The notes beneath the pieces were generated by a model. The model saw only the letters and a program-made list of their open reading frames with translations. It did no database searches and was not told the DNA's origin. Made by a program: the position numbers and the translations under genes. Source: Streptomyces marianii (GTDB lineage Bacteria; Actinomycetota; Actinomycetes; Streptomycetales; Streptomycetaceae). Taken from it: a stretch of DNA of 64,000 bases. Where the stretch lies: NCBI RefSeq assembly GCF_005795905.1, contig NZ_VAWE01000001.1, forward strand, positions 5,879,001 to 5,943,000, in the 5' to 3' direction. Every line of letters begins with the position of its first letter. Within the stretch, counting starts at the first letter, position 1. Below are positions 34,077 through 42,299 of this stretch, in pieces.

Positions 34077-34541
34077 TCAGGCCGTGAGCCTCGAACCCGT
34101 GACCAGGTCGGGCCGGATGCGCAGCGCCGCGTTCATCACGGGATGCACCACCCACGGGCGGAGCCTTGCCGCGTAGCGGGCGAGTTCCTCGTCGTCCGTG
34201 ACCCGGTGGGCGTAGCCGGTGACGACGACGCTCCAGCCGAGATGGGTGTCGGGGTCGATGACGTCGGCCTCGTAGGCCACGACCACGCCGGCCTCGTCGG
34301 TGGGCGCCACGATCGAGGCGAGCGTGCCGCCTTCGTGCAGCTGGACGATGATGTCCTCGCCGTCCATGAGGTGGTTGACCGGGCGGACAGCCGGCAGGGC
34401 CCGTTCGGTGAAGACGATGCGCCCGAGCGACACGGTGCCGAGCAGGCCCAGAGCCTCGACGCGGTCGAGTCGCGTCATGCGCCGGGGTGCCACCGTGAGG
34501 CGGCTCCCCCCTGTTCGCTGCGTGGCTTCGTCGTCCATCAT
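34077..34541 (-). CDS. Pyridoxamine-5'-phosphate-oxidase-fold (PPOX) flavin/F420-type protein
   Basis: A 154-residue split-barrel protein. Core features are ALGLLGTVSLGRIVFTERAL, AVRPVNHLMDGEDIIVQL and GWSVVVTGYAHRVTDDEEL, as in the PPOX-like proteins that accompany DosR-type regulons in mycobacteria and streptomycetes. Members bind FMN or F420 and reduce small molecules; which cofactor is used cannot be told. The two adjacent ATG codons follow GAGGGTGG. An inverted repeat GGGCCGAACGGACC is 83-96 bp upstream. It is convergent with the sensor kinase gene (33 bp between stops). Confidence 0.85.
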   Translation of the reverse strand: MMDDEATQRTGGSRLTVAPRRMTRLDRVEALGLLGTVSLGRIVFTERALPAVRPVNHLMDGEDIIVQLHEGGTLASIVAPTDEAGVVVAYEADVIDPDTHLGWSVVVTGYAHRVTDDEELARYAARLRPWVVHPVMNAALRIRPDLVTGSRLTA

Positions 34542-34623
34542 GCCCACCCTCTGCTCCTGCTCCGTGCTCGGAGCAGCTCGCTGCCGTGACAGTCAGCGTC
34601 CCCCGGAGGGTGCCGCGGTGACA

Positions 34624-34637
34624 GGGCCGAACGGACC
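34624..34637. promoter_or_regulatory. DosR-like inverted repeat upstream of the PPOX gene
   Basis: GGGCCGAACGGACC, five of six arm positions paired, 83-96 bp upstream of the PPOX start. Confidence 0.5.
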
Positions 34638-34697
34638 TTTCCGGCGGTCCCGGTCAGCCGGACGACCACTGCCGGTACGCCCCGGGGCGGGCGGTGG

Positions 34698-35018
34698 TCA
34701 GGCAAAGGAACAGGGGACGGTGTCGTCCACGCCGAGCACGCGGAACACCGTCGCACAAGGGTGCGGCACAGCGCACAGGTGAAGTCGCACGCCCGTCGCC
34801 GCACATTGTCGATGCACCCGTACGAACAGGTCGGCTCCGGAGCTGTCGCAGAACGTGACGGCCGACAGGTCCAGGCGCAGTTCGCGGACCATGCCGACGA
34901 CCAAGTGAGCCAGATCCAGCTCGACTTGTCCGGCGGTGGCTATGTCGAGCTCGCCGGAGAGGGCGGCGATCGTGGTGCCGTCGTTCACTGCCGTCGTGGT
35001 CAGGGTGGTCGAAGCCAT
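34698..35018 (-). CDS. STAS-domain anti-sigma-factor antagonist
   Basis: A 106-residue single STAS domain. LDLSAVTFCDSSGADLFVRV contains the phosphoacceptor Ser60 within DSSG, as in SpoIIAA/RsbV. ALSGELDIATAGQVELDL forms the N-terminal strand-helix. Such proteins release sigma factors by binding anti-sigma kinases when unphosphorylated and are reset by SpoIIE-type phosphatases, two of which are encoded in this window (13.6 and 42.3 kb). No anti-sigma kinase or sigma factor was seen nearby, so its partners are elsewhere. An inverted repeat 121-134 bp upstream ties it to the dormancy island. Confidence 0.9.
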   Translation of the reverse strand: MASTTLTTTAVNDGTTIAALSGELDIATAGQVELDLAHLVVGMVRELRLDLSAVTFCDSSGADLFVRVHRQCAATGVRLHLCAVPHPCATVFRVLGVDDTVPCSFA

Positions 35019-35138
35019 GAGTTCGGGGTCTCTCCGCCAGGGCGCCGTCAGGGGGCGCCGGTCTCGCCGGCTCGGCCGACGCCCGGAAGTCCACCAGATG
35101 ACCGGCCGTGGCCGGCAGGCCCTCAGGCCCCCGACACA

Positions 35139-35152
35139 GGGCCACTGGTCCC
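35139..35152. promoter_or_regulatory. DosR-like inverted repeat upstream of the STAS gene
   Basis: GGGCCACTGGTCCC, ten of 14 positions of the DosR core, 121-134 bp upstream of the STAS start. Confidence 0.5.
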
Positions 35153-35321
35153 TTCCTGTCCGCGACGGCGGTGTCAGGGGGCGGCCCTCCGGCGGTGTCC
35201 CCCGGCACGACGGGCGGCGGCGCCGAAGCCGGAGACGCTTCCGACGTACGGCCCACCGAACGGGGTGACGGAGCGACAGGGACGCGCAGCGCAGGGGAGC
35301 TTCTTCGGGCAGGGGGAATCA

Positions 35322-35349
35322 GGGCCGTTCGACCCTGGCCGTTCGGCCC
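35322..35349. promoter_or_regulatory. Tandem DosR-like inverted repeats upstream of the response regulator
   Basis: Two adjoining 14-mers, GGGCCGTTCGACCC and TGGCCGTTCGGCCC, each with five of six paired arm positions, end 63 bp before the response-regulator start. Tandem sites at its own promoter suggest cooperative autoregulation. Confidence 0.6.
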
Positions 35350-35412
35350 GTACGAGGACACCATGCAGAGGGTCCGCCCCGGCGGACGAACCCAGCCGAT
35401 ACGGAGTGAGTG

Positions 35413-36144
35413 ATGACGGACAGCAGTGGCGGACCCATCGAGAAGGACGCGGTCAAGGTGTTCCTCCTGGACGACCACGAGGTGGTGCGCCGCGGAGTGC
35501 ACGACCTGCTGGACGCCGAGCCCGGCCTGACCGTGGTCGGCGAAGCGGCCACCGCCGAACAGGCGCTGGTGCGGGTGCCGGCGCTGCGCCCGCAGGTCGC
35601 CGTACTGGACGTGCGCCTCCCGGACGGCGACGGAGTGAGCGTGTGCCGCGAACTGCGCTCCCGGATGCCCGACCTGGCCTGCTTGATGCTCACCTCGTTC
35701 GACGACGAGGAGGCACTGCTGGACGCCATCATGGCCGGGGCGTCCGGCTACGTCCTCAAGCAGATCACCGGCACCGACCTCGTCCACGCCGTGCGGACGG
35801 TGGCCTCCGGCCAGTCCATGCTGGATCCCGGCGCCACGGCCCGCGTGATGGCACGTCTGCGGGGCGAGACCGGACAGGACGAACAGCCTCAGGGGCTCCC
35901 CGCGCTGACCGACCGCGAGCGGGAGATCCTGGCGCTCGTGGGCGAGGGACTGACCAACCGGGAGATAGGCAAGCAGCTCTACCTGGCGGAGAAGACCGTG
36001 AAGAACAACATCTCCCGGTTGCTGGCAAAGCTGGGTGTGGAGCGGCGGGTCCAGGCCGCCGTCATCGCCACGCAGGCACTTGCGGCTCACGGAGGCCAGG
36101 CGGGCGCGGCCTCCCCGGCGCGTGAGCCCCGCTCACGGCACTGA
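35413..36144 (+). CDS. NarL/DevR-family response regulator
   Basis: A 243-residue regulator. The receiver domain (about 13-130) has the acidic pair in [14 protein letters not shown], the phosphoacceptor Asp66 in [14 protein letters not shown], Thr/Ser in [13 protein letters not shown] and Lys in [12 protein letters not shown]. The LuxR-type helix-turn-helix (about 165-225) reads [20 protein letters not shown] and [40 protein letters not shown] is typical of DevR/DosR-like members. Partner of the GAF-GAF kinase by family and proximity. ATG preferred over the adjacent GTG because GGAG lies six bases upstream. The two boxes immediately upstream suggest self-activation. It is the best candidate for the binder of the island-wide inverted repeat. 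Confidence 0.92.
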   Translation: MTDSSGGPIEKDAVKVFLLDDHEVVRRGVHDLLDAEPGLTVVGEAATAEQALVRVPALRPQVAVLDVRLPDGDGVSVCRELRSRMPDLACLMLTSFDDEEALLDAIMAGASGYVLKQITGTDLVHAVRTVASGQSMLDPGATARVMARLRGETGQDEQPQGLPALTDREREILALVGEGLTNREIGKQLYLAEKTVKNNISRLLAKLGVERRVQAAVIATQALAAHGGQAGAASPAREPRSRH

Positions 36145-36155
36145 GTCCCGCGTCC

Positions 36156-36209
36156 GGAACCGGGGTACCGAACCGCCCCCGCACAGGGACGGTTCGGGGC
36201 TCCGGTTCC
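36156..36209. terminator. Long bidirectional terminator hairpin
   Basis: Arms of 20 nt (GGAACCGGGGTACCGAACCG and a 17/20 complementary partner) with a 14-nt loop lie between the convergent response-regulator and USP genes. Confidence 0.75.
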
Positions 36210-36339
36210 TCTCGGAGCCGGGGTACCGGCGTCCCGTGCGGGGCCGGAGCCGACGGGGACCAGGCCCGGGTCCCGTATCGCAGGAGCTGGTCCCGGGAGA
36301 CCCCGGCCCGGCGCGGACCGATCGGTACTCAGGCGTGCG

Positions 36340-37209
36340 TCAGGCGTGCGGCACCAGTGCGACGGGGCAGCGGGCATGATGCAGAGCGGCATGGGCCACC
36401 GACCCGATGCGGGTACCGACGGGGGAGCGGCGTTCCCGGCGGCCGAGCACGAGCAGCTGCGCCCGGGCGGCGGCCGACAGCAACACCTGCCCCGCGCTTC
36501 CGATCTCCACGTGCGCGATCACCGGCACGGTGGGGAACTTCTCCCGCCACGGAGCGAGCGCCTGCTCCAGCGTCTTCCTCTCGAACGGTTCCAGCCCTCC
36601 CGCCTCATCGGCGAGGCGCATCGAACCCGGGCTGTAGGCAAAGATGGGCGGCAGGCTCCAGGCCCTCACCGCTCGCACGGCCGCTCCTCGTGCCGCAGCA
36701 GCCTCGAAGGCGAACTCCAGTACGGCGTCACTGTCCTCGGCCCCACCCTGCTGGCCCACGACGACCTCCCCGCCTTCCGGCTCATGCTGCCCGTCGCGGG
36801 CCCGGACCGACACCACAGGGCGCGTCGCGCTCGCGAGCACCTGCTGACCGTACGAGCCGAGCAGGAACCCGGCGATCGCCCCGTGCCCGCGCGATCCGAT
36901 GACCAGCATGCCGGCCCGCTCAGCCTCAAAGAGCAGGGCGGAAACTGCCGTATCGGGCACCACTTCGGCTGTGACCGAGAGGTCCGGATACCGGTCGGAC
37001 ACGTGTGTCTCGGCCTCCAGCAGAACGGCGTTGGCGGCGTCGGCCTGCACTTTCCTGTCCTGGACGACGGGGACGTCCAAGGGCTGCCAGAGCCAGGCGT
37101 GCACGATGCGCAGGGGCACGCCGCGGAGCGAGGCCTCGCGGGCTGCCCAGTCAGCGGCGGCCAGGCCCTCCCGGGATCCGTCCACTCCTACAGTGACAGG
37201 GCGAGTCAT
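36340..37209 (-). CDS. Universal stress protein, two tandem USP domains
   Basis: A 289-residue protein with two USP domains. The first (about 1-145) begins RPVTVGVDGSREGLAAADWA and has an ATP signature GSRGHGAIAGFLLGSYG. The second keeps GRRERRSPVGTRIGSVAHAA, a looser G-x2-G-x9-G-S variant. It is paralogous to the USP gene upstream of arcA. GGAGG is eight bases before the ATG. A perfect-arm inverted repeat (GGGCCG/CGGCCC) lies 90-103 bp upstream. It is convergent with the response regulator. Probable cytoplasmic stress and dormancy protein. Confidence 0.9.
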   Translation of the reverse strand: MTRPVTVGVDGSREGLAAADWAAREASLRGVPLRIVHAWLWQPLDVPVVQDRKVQADAANAVLLEAETHVSDRYPDLSVTAEVVPDTAVSALLFEAERAGMLVIGSRGHGAIAGFLLGSYGQQVLASATRPVVSVRARDGQHEPEGGEVVVGQQGGAEDSDAVLEFAFEAAAARGAAVRAVRAWSLPPIFAYSPGSMRLADEAGGLEPFERKTLEQALAPWREKFPTVPVIAHVEIGSAGQVLLSAAARAQLLVLGRRERRSPVGTRIGSVAHAALHHARCPVALVPHA

Positions 37210-37929
37210 GCGATGGCCTCCGTAAGCATCATGGGGCACGGCCTCTTCGGCCGTCCCCGGGTGCCTCGATCCTCACGGGTCCGGGGACCGTCCGACGAGG
37301 GCCGGTCGGCCCGACATGCGGACCCGTTCGGCCGGGCGAGTCGCCGTCCGCGTACGGTCAGGCCCCCGTTCCGGGGGAACGACCTCCGCCCCGGTGCCCG
37401 GCGAGAACCCGGCCGTCCCGGCCACCGCGGCCGGCCCGGCAGCAGCCGTACCGGCGGACGGCCCGCCCCTACGCCCGGCTTGAGGTCCGCGGTGAGCACG
37501 TGGCCGCGACCAGCGCGCCGATGGGTGGAAGCCGAGGGTGCGACAGCCACGTCGGTGCGAGTGGACGGATCTGCGACCTGCCCGGCCCGCGCCGTGCCGG
37601 GCGGTGGCCGGGCGTGATCCTTCGTGCCGCACCGGGACGCTCCGGCGAACCGGGCGACAAGAGTCCCCGGCGGCGGCATCCGTCCGTGCCGAGGTGCACG
37701 GGAAGCGAACATCCCGGACAGTGGAGAGAGGGAAAAGAGGGAAATTGAGGGTTCCATGAGCGGTCGGCGCGGGTGTGGACCATCAGGGGACACCACGTAA
37801 CCGCCCCACCCTCGGCCACTGGACGTCGTTCCCGCCCGGGGCCGTCCCGCTGGACGGCCGAGCCCGATCGTCGCCCGCAGCCGCGACAGCCCACCCGCAG
37901 ACACATCCGGGAGAACAGAAGGCCCACCC
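37210..37929. other. Divergent intergenic region between USP and DUF1540 genes
   Basis: About 720 bp. Contains the USP-side box at 37299-37312, a second GGTCC/GGACC palindrome at 37279-37290, a purine-rich run at about 37724-37755, and a perfect 8-bp inverted repeat GGCCGTCC-CGCT-GGACGGCC at 37840-37859, 70 bp before the DUF1540 start. No gene was supported. Confidence 0.5.
37299..37312. promoter_or_regulatory. DosR-like inverted repeat upstream of a USP gene (perfect arms)
   Basis: GGGCCGGTCGGCCC, all six arm positions paired, 90-103 bp upstream of the USP start. It is the best palindrome of the series and defines the consensus GGGCCG-NN-CGGCCC. Confidence 0.55.
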
Positions 37930-38232
37930 ATGGGAACCGCGCCCGTCATGCAGTTGCCCGTCATCAACGAATGCACGGCCGAGAACTGCGCCTACAACAC
38001 CGACCACACCTGCCACGCCGTGGCCATCACCATCGGGGACATCCACGACCCCGTCTGCGACACGTACGTGAGCGCGGACGCGAAGGGCGGGGAACCGTCC
38101 GCCACCGGACGAGTCGGCGCCTGCAAGATGGCCGACTGCCGGCACAACATCGGTCTCGAATGCCACGCACCCGCCATCACCGTCGGCTACCAGCACGACG
38201 AGATCGACTGCCTCACCTACGCGCCGGCCTGA
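37930..38232 (+). CDS. Tandem DUF1540-like Cys-rich protein
   Basis: A 100-residue protein with two copies of a small Cys motif: CTAENCAYNTDHTCHAVAIT ending at PVCDTY, and CKMADCRHNIGLECHAPAIT ending at IDCLTY. The spacing C-x4-C-x7-C-x(14-16)-C suggests one metal ion or redox cluster per repeat, as in DUF1540 proteins. The acidic linker is poorly conserved within the protein. The function of the family is unknown; actinomycete copies often sit near stress genes. AGAAGG is about nine bases before the ATG. The upstream 8-bp inverted repeat could be an operator. Confidence 0.8.
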   Translation: MGTAPVMQLPVINECTAENCAYNTDHTCHAVAITIGDIHDPVCDTYVSADAKGGEPSATGRVGACKMADCRHNIGLECHAPAITVGYQHDEIDCLTYAPA

Positions 38233-38282
38233 CCCCTGTGTCCGGTCGGCCGCACGGCCCGGACACACCTCACCGGTCCGGT

Positions 38283-38312
38283 CGGGTCGTGGGTCGTCCG
38301 ACTCACGACCCG
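38283..38312 (+). terminator. Terminator after the DUF1540 gene
   Basis: CGGGTCGTG and CACGACCCG form a 9-bp perfect stem with a 12-nt loop, 50 bp after the stop codon. Confidence 0.65.
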
Positions 38313-38529
38313 CGACCGTACCCCGCTGTGCGCCGCCAGGGTGCCGATCGCCGCCGAAGCACCCGCGGAATCGCCGAAGCGGACCCTCGCCGGCGGTAGG
38401 CGCACGCGGAGGAGCCGAACGACCACGTGCGGCGGCCGGCGGAGGTGAACGCCGGGTGCGTCGTGATCCGGACGCGCTCCGCGGCTCCCGCAGCAGCGGA
38501 AGCCGACGACCTGCAACGCGGGAGAGGCC

Positions 38530-39369
38530 ATGACCGATCGTCCGATCGTGGCCGGAGTCGACGGCTCCGGCCGCAGCCTGCGCGCCTGCGTGTGGGCGGC
38601 CCACGAAGCGGCGCTGCGCCGCTGCCCCTTGCTCATCGTCCACGTCGTGCCCCGTGAGCACGAGTACGCGACCACCCCGGAAGGCCGCGCCTAGGAGGAA
38701 CGCCACCGAGACCAGGGCGTCCTGGCCGAGGCCGAGGCGATCGCCCGGGGCGCCCATCCCGGCCTCGAGGTGCGCGCCACCCGGCCCTCGGGCGCCCCGG
38801 CGGCGGTGCTGCTGGCCGAGTCCGAGCGTGCTCACACGGTCGTGCTGGGAGCGAAGGGCCTGGGAGGCTTCGGGAGCCTGTTGCTGGGCTCGGTCGCCTT
38901 GCAGGTCGTCGGCCACGCGGCGTGCCCTGTGGTCGTCGTCAACCACGTCACCACCGGACACCGCCGCATCGTCGTCGGCGCCGACGGGTCCGAGCACTCC
39001 CTGGCCGCCCTGACGTACGCGTTCGATCAGGCATCCCTGCGCGATGCCGAACTGCACGCCGTGCACGCCTGGGTTCACCCGGGACCTCATGCACTGGTCA
39101 GCGCCGCCCAGGACGCGGCGGCCAAGGAGCACCGGCAAGCCCTGGACGAGTGGCTGGCCCCCCTGCGGGAGGAACATCCCGACGTGGAGGTGGTGGAGCA
39201 CGTGCCCGACGAGGACCCGGTCCTCGCACTGGCCCGCGCCTCGGACAGGGCCGACCTCCTGGTCGTCGGCTCCCGTGGGCGCGGTGGCTTCCGCGGACTG
39301 GCCCTCGGCTCGGTCAGTCACCACATGCTCCAGTTCTCCCAGTGCCCCCTGGCGGTCGTTCGCCCGTGA
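38530..39369 (+). pseudogene. Universal stress protein interrupted by an in-frame TAG
   Basis: An otherwise normal two-domain USP of 279 codons. It starts MTDRPIVAGVDGSGRSLRAC after a GGGAGAGG site. Codon 55 is TAG (between PEGRA and EERHRDQGVLAEAEAI), and the same frame then continues intact to the end, with ATP signatures GAKGLGGFGSLLLGSVA and GSRGRGGFRGLALGSVS. Everything else is conserved, so the stop is recent, a sequencing error, or read through. The TAG overlaps an AGGAGG sequence that could support reinitiation downstream, for example at an in-frame GTG at 38770. Without readthrough only a 54-residue fragment is made. Confidence 0.8.
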
Positions 39370-39469
39370 ATCCGGCGCGGCGCCGCCTGACCGCGAGGAG
39401 CGACGTAGCCCGCCGGGGGCACCAGCGCTCCGGCCCGCTCTCCCTCCGCGGACCGGTCCCGCCAGCCGG

Positions 39470-40348
39470 TCATCTCCCGGTGAGCGCGGCACCGGCGGCG
39501 ACGTTCCGGCTCACGCTCGCCGGGAGCGGCGCCAGTTTGGGCAGGGCTTCGGTCACCGGCACCTCCGTGGTGCCGGGGGTGGGGCTGCCCGTGGGCGAGG
39601 CGCCCGTGCTGCCGCTGGGGCTCGGTGAGGTGGGGGCCGTCGGCGAGGGCGACGGGGCCGGGCCGCCGGTGGAGGGGCGGGCGCTCGGCCCGGCGGTCAC
39701 CGGCGGAGAAGCCGTGTCGGGGGCGGGTTCCGGGGTGGGGACGGCCGGGGGCTCCGGGGTGGCGGGTGTGGTCCGAGGACGACTGGGCGCAGCGCCGTTG
39801 CTTTCCCGGGCGGCTCCCCTGGCGGGGTGGGTGGCCGGGCGTTCCGGAGCGGCCGAGGCCGTCGGCCCTGCGGTGCCTGGTTCCCGGGAACCGTCGGGGG
39901 ACGGCAGTTCCGGGCTCGGCGCGGCCCGCGGAAGGTCTGTGGAGCCGTTGGCCAGCAGCGAGGACGTGCCCAGGCCGCCCAGTACCGCGAAGGCGGCAGC
40001 GGCGAGAGTCCGGCCGCCGTACGTCCTCCACCGCCGCGGCCGGGGACGGTGGGCGTCGGCCACATGTGTCTCGGCCCTACGGTCAGAGGCGGTGGCCAGG
40101 GGTGTCGTCGCCGTAAGGCCCGGCGGTGTGGCCGTATCTGCCGTGGCCGGGGGAGCCGCATGCGCCGGGGCCGGGGCAGCGGCGGGTGGCCCGCCGGGAG
40201 CCGTCTCCTCGCCGGGGCAGGTCTCCGCCATCGGCGTGGCGGACGGCGGAACCCCGTCCGCGTCGGCCATCGCGGGGTCGTACGCACCGCATTCGGGGCA
40301 CGTCACGGCGCCGTTGAGGGTGCGGTGGCAGGGCACGCAGTAGTCCAT
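39470..40348 (-). CDS. SCO2400-type membrane protein with N-terminal zinc ribbon
   Basis: A 292-residue protein. The N-terminus MDYCVPCHRTLNGAVTCPEC is a CxxC...CxxC zinc-ribbon followed by an Ala/Pro-rich segment, a single membrane helix (about 113-133, LAAAAFAVLGGLGTSSLLAN) and a long extracytoplasmic Pro/Thr/Ser-rich tail. It is paralogous to the protein encoded at 54.5 kb, which starts MDYCHQCRRHLNGALACAGC. The arrangement matches a streptomycete-specific family (SCO2400-like) of unknown function. The low-complexity tail is poorly informative. A role linking a cytoplasmic partner to the wall is speculation. Confidence 0.8.
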   Translation of the reverse strand: MDYCVPCHRTLNGAVTCPECGAYDPAMADADGVPPSATPMAETCPGEETAPGGPPAAAPAPAHAAPPATADTATPPGLTATTPLATASDRRAETHVADAHRPRPRRWRTYGGRTLAAAAFAVLGGLGTSSLLANGSTDLPRAAPSPELPSPDGSREPGTAGPTASAAPERPATHPARGAARESNGAAPSRPRTTPATPEPPAVPTPEPAPDTASPPVTAGPSARPSTGGPAPSPSPTAPTSPSPSGSTGASPTGSPTPGTTEVPVTEALPKLAPLPASVSRNVAAGAALTGR

Positions 40349-40777
40349 GGCCGCGACCGCTCAGTACGCGGGCCGCGGGCGGGAACCGCGGGCCGTCGGA
40401 CGCGCCGGGCGGCGGACCGGGGACACCGGGCGCAGCCGGGTGCGGTGCGGAAGGAACCTTGGCATGTGCGGACCTCGCTCACTCACCGGTCTGGACGAAT
40501 CACCGGTTACCGGGGTCAACGAGGGCCCGCGAGCGGGCGTTCAACCGTCGGCGGAAACGTGGCACGGGTAACTTCGCGTCCGGTGGCGGTCGTTGGTGTC
40601 CCGGCCCGGACGGGGGCACGGGCCGGACGGGGGCACGGGCCACCGCTCCGGGGCGGGGCGCGGGACCTTCCCGGGCGGGTGGTGCGTCGCCCGGACGGCC
40701 CCAAGTGCCGCACGGGCGGTTCACCCACCGAGCGCCGTTGCCTCCGGCGGGTGAGGCTGCCCCGTGGAGGTGCCCTC
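40349..40777. other. Intergenic region upstream of the amine oxidase
   Basis: No supported gene. Short direct repeats of CGGGGGCACGGGCC near 40610-40640 are the only feature. Confidence 0.4.
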
Positions 40778-42133
40778 ATGGAGCGGACGACGGTGGACGT
40801 GTGTGTGGTCGGCGCCGGATTCGCGGGTCTGGCGGCCGCGCGGAACCTGGCGCAAGCGGGCCGGGAGGTGATCGTGCTCGAGGCCCGGGACCGCGTGGGC
40901 GGTCGGGTGTGGAACCGGGAGCTGCCCGACGGCACCGTCGTCTCCGCGGGCGGGACCTGGCTCGGGGACGGCCAGGCGAGGATGTTCCGGCTCGCCCGGG
41001 AGTACGGGCTCCGGGCGTATCCGCAGTACGACGGCGGTGACCACGTCCTGCGCCTCGACGGCGTCGACCACCGCTACCGGGGGAGCATCCCCAAGGCCGG
41101 TCCGGTGACGCTCGCATCCCTGGGGCTGGCCTTCGCGCGGCTGAACGCGATGGCACGGCGGATCCCCGCCGACGCGCCCTGGCTGGCCCCGAACGCGCGG
41201 ACGCTCGACGCCCGCACACTCGGGCAGTGGCTCGCCGATCCGCTCAACGTGCCCTCCGGGACGGCGCACACCGTGCTGAAGGCGACGATGAGCCTGCTGT
41301 TCTGCACCGACCCCGCCGAGGTCTCCCTGCTGGGCGCGCTGGTCCTGGCCCGGGGCGGCGGCGGGTTCGAGTACTACACCGACAGCGGCAGGACCGAGAC
41401 GCATCTCCTCGACGGCGGGACGCCGGAGCTGGCCCGGCGGATGGCCGAAGGGCTGGGCGACGCCGTACGCCTGGACACTCCGGTCCGGCGGATCGTCCAG
41501 AACGGGAACGACGCCGAGGTGGGCACCGACGCGCTGACGGTACGGGCGCGCCGGGTCATCGTCGCCGTACCGCCGGTGCTCGCCGGGCGCATCCTGTTCG
41601 AGCCGGCACTGCCGCCCGCCGCGGTCCATCTGCGGCAGCGGATGACGCCCGGGTCGATCATCCGCGTCCACACCTCGTACCCCGAGGCGTTCTGGCGCGG
41701 TCAGCGCCTGTCCGGGCAGACGCTCGCCCCCCTGTCGGCCGTCCCCGTGACCATCGACCAGACCCCACCGGGGGGCAGGCCGGGCGTGCTGAGCAGCTAC
41801 GCCTTCGGACCCGGGGCCGTACGGCTCGGCCGGCTGGACCCCAAGGAGCGCCGGGACGTGTGGCTGCACGCGCTGGCGGAGCGGTTCGGCCCGGAGGCCC
41901 TGCATCCCCTGGGGTACCTGGAGACCGACTGGTCCGCGGAGGCATGGTCCGCGGGCGGGATGATCGGCCACTTCCCACCCGGGGCACTGACCGGCTACGG
42001 CCGTGCGCTGCGCGAGCCGGTCGGCCGGATCCACTGGGCGGGCACGGAGACCGCGACGCAGATGCACGGGCTGATGGAGGGCGCGGTGCGCTCCGGAGAG
42101 CGTGCCGCCCGGGAGGTCCTGGCACTGAACTGA
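40778..42133 (+). CDS. Flavin-containing amine oxidase (monoamine-oxidase family)
   Basis: A 451-residue flavoenzyme. The N-terminal dinucleotide fold reads VCVVGAGFAGLAAARNLAQA with the Glu of VIVLEARDRVGGRVWN. The C-terminal FAD motif is GRIHWAGTETATQMHGLMEG AVRSGERAA-like (the segment ends with GERAAREVL). The MAO-type covalent Cys is not present in the usual position, so FAD is probably non-covalent. The substrate is unknown; relatives oxidise putrescine, tyramine or other primary amines. GGAGG lies seven bases before the ATG. It appears monocistronic, followed by a SpoIIE phosphatase about 170 bp downstream. Confidence 0.9.
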   Translation: MERTTVDVCVVGAGFAGLAAARNLAQAGREVIVLEARDRVGGRVWNRELPDGTVVSAGGTWLGDGQARMFRLAREYGLRAYPQYDGGDHVLRLDGVDHRYRGSIPKAGPVTLASLGLAFARLNAMARRIPADAPWLAPNARTLDARTLGQWLADPLNVPSGTAHTVLKATMSLLFCTDPAEVSLLGALVLARGGGGFEYYTDSGRTETHLLDGGTPELARRMAEGLGDAVRLDTPVRRIVQNGNDAEVGTDALTVRARRVIVAVPPVLAGRILFEPALPPAAVHLRQRMTPGSIIRVHTSYPEAFWRGQRLSGQTLAPLSAVPVTIDQTPPGGRPGVLSSYAFGPGAVRLGRLDPKERRDVWLHALAERFGPEALHPLGYLETDWSAEAWSAGGMIGHFPPGALTGYGRALREPVGRIHWAGTETATQMHGLMEGAVRSGERAAREVLALN

Positions 42134-42299
42134 CTCTCCTCGCGGTCCCCGGGCCGGGCCCGGCGGTGCCGCGCCGCGGGTCCGGCCTCGTCCTGCCCCG
42201 CCTCTCCGGGACCTCCCGGCCGGACGGGTGGGGGAAGATGGGGGGTACGACCCCGGTGAGCGCCGACCTACCTGGAATCGAGGGAATCAGGGAGGCCTC

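Larger units (their letters stand above)
35019..35412. promoter_or_regulatory. Divergent control region between the STAS and response-regulator genes
   Basis: About 390 bp without a gene. It carries one island-type inverted repeat on the STAS side (35139-35152) and two contiguous copies on the response-regulator side (35322-35349). Confidence 0.6.
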
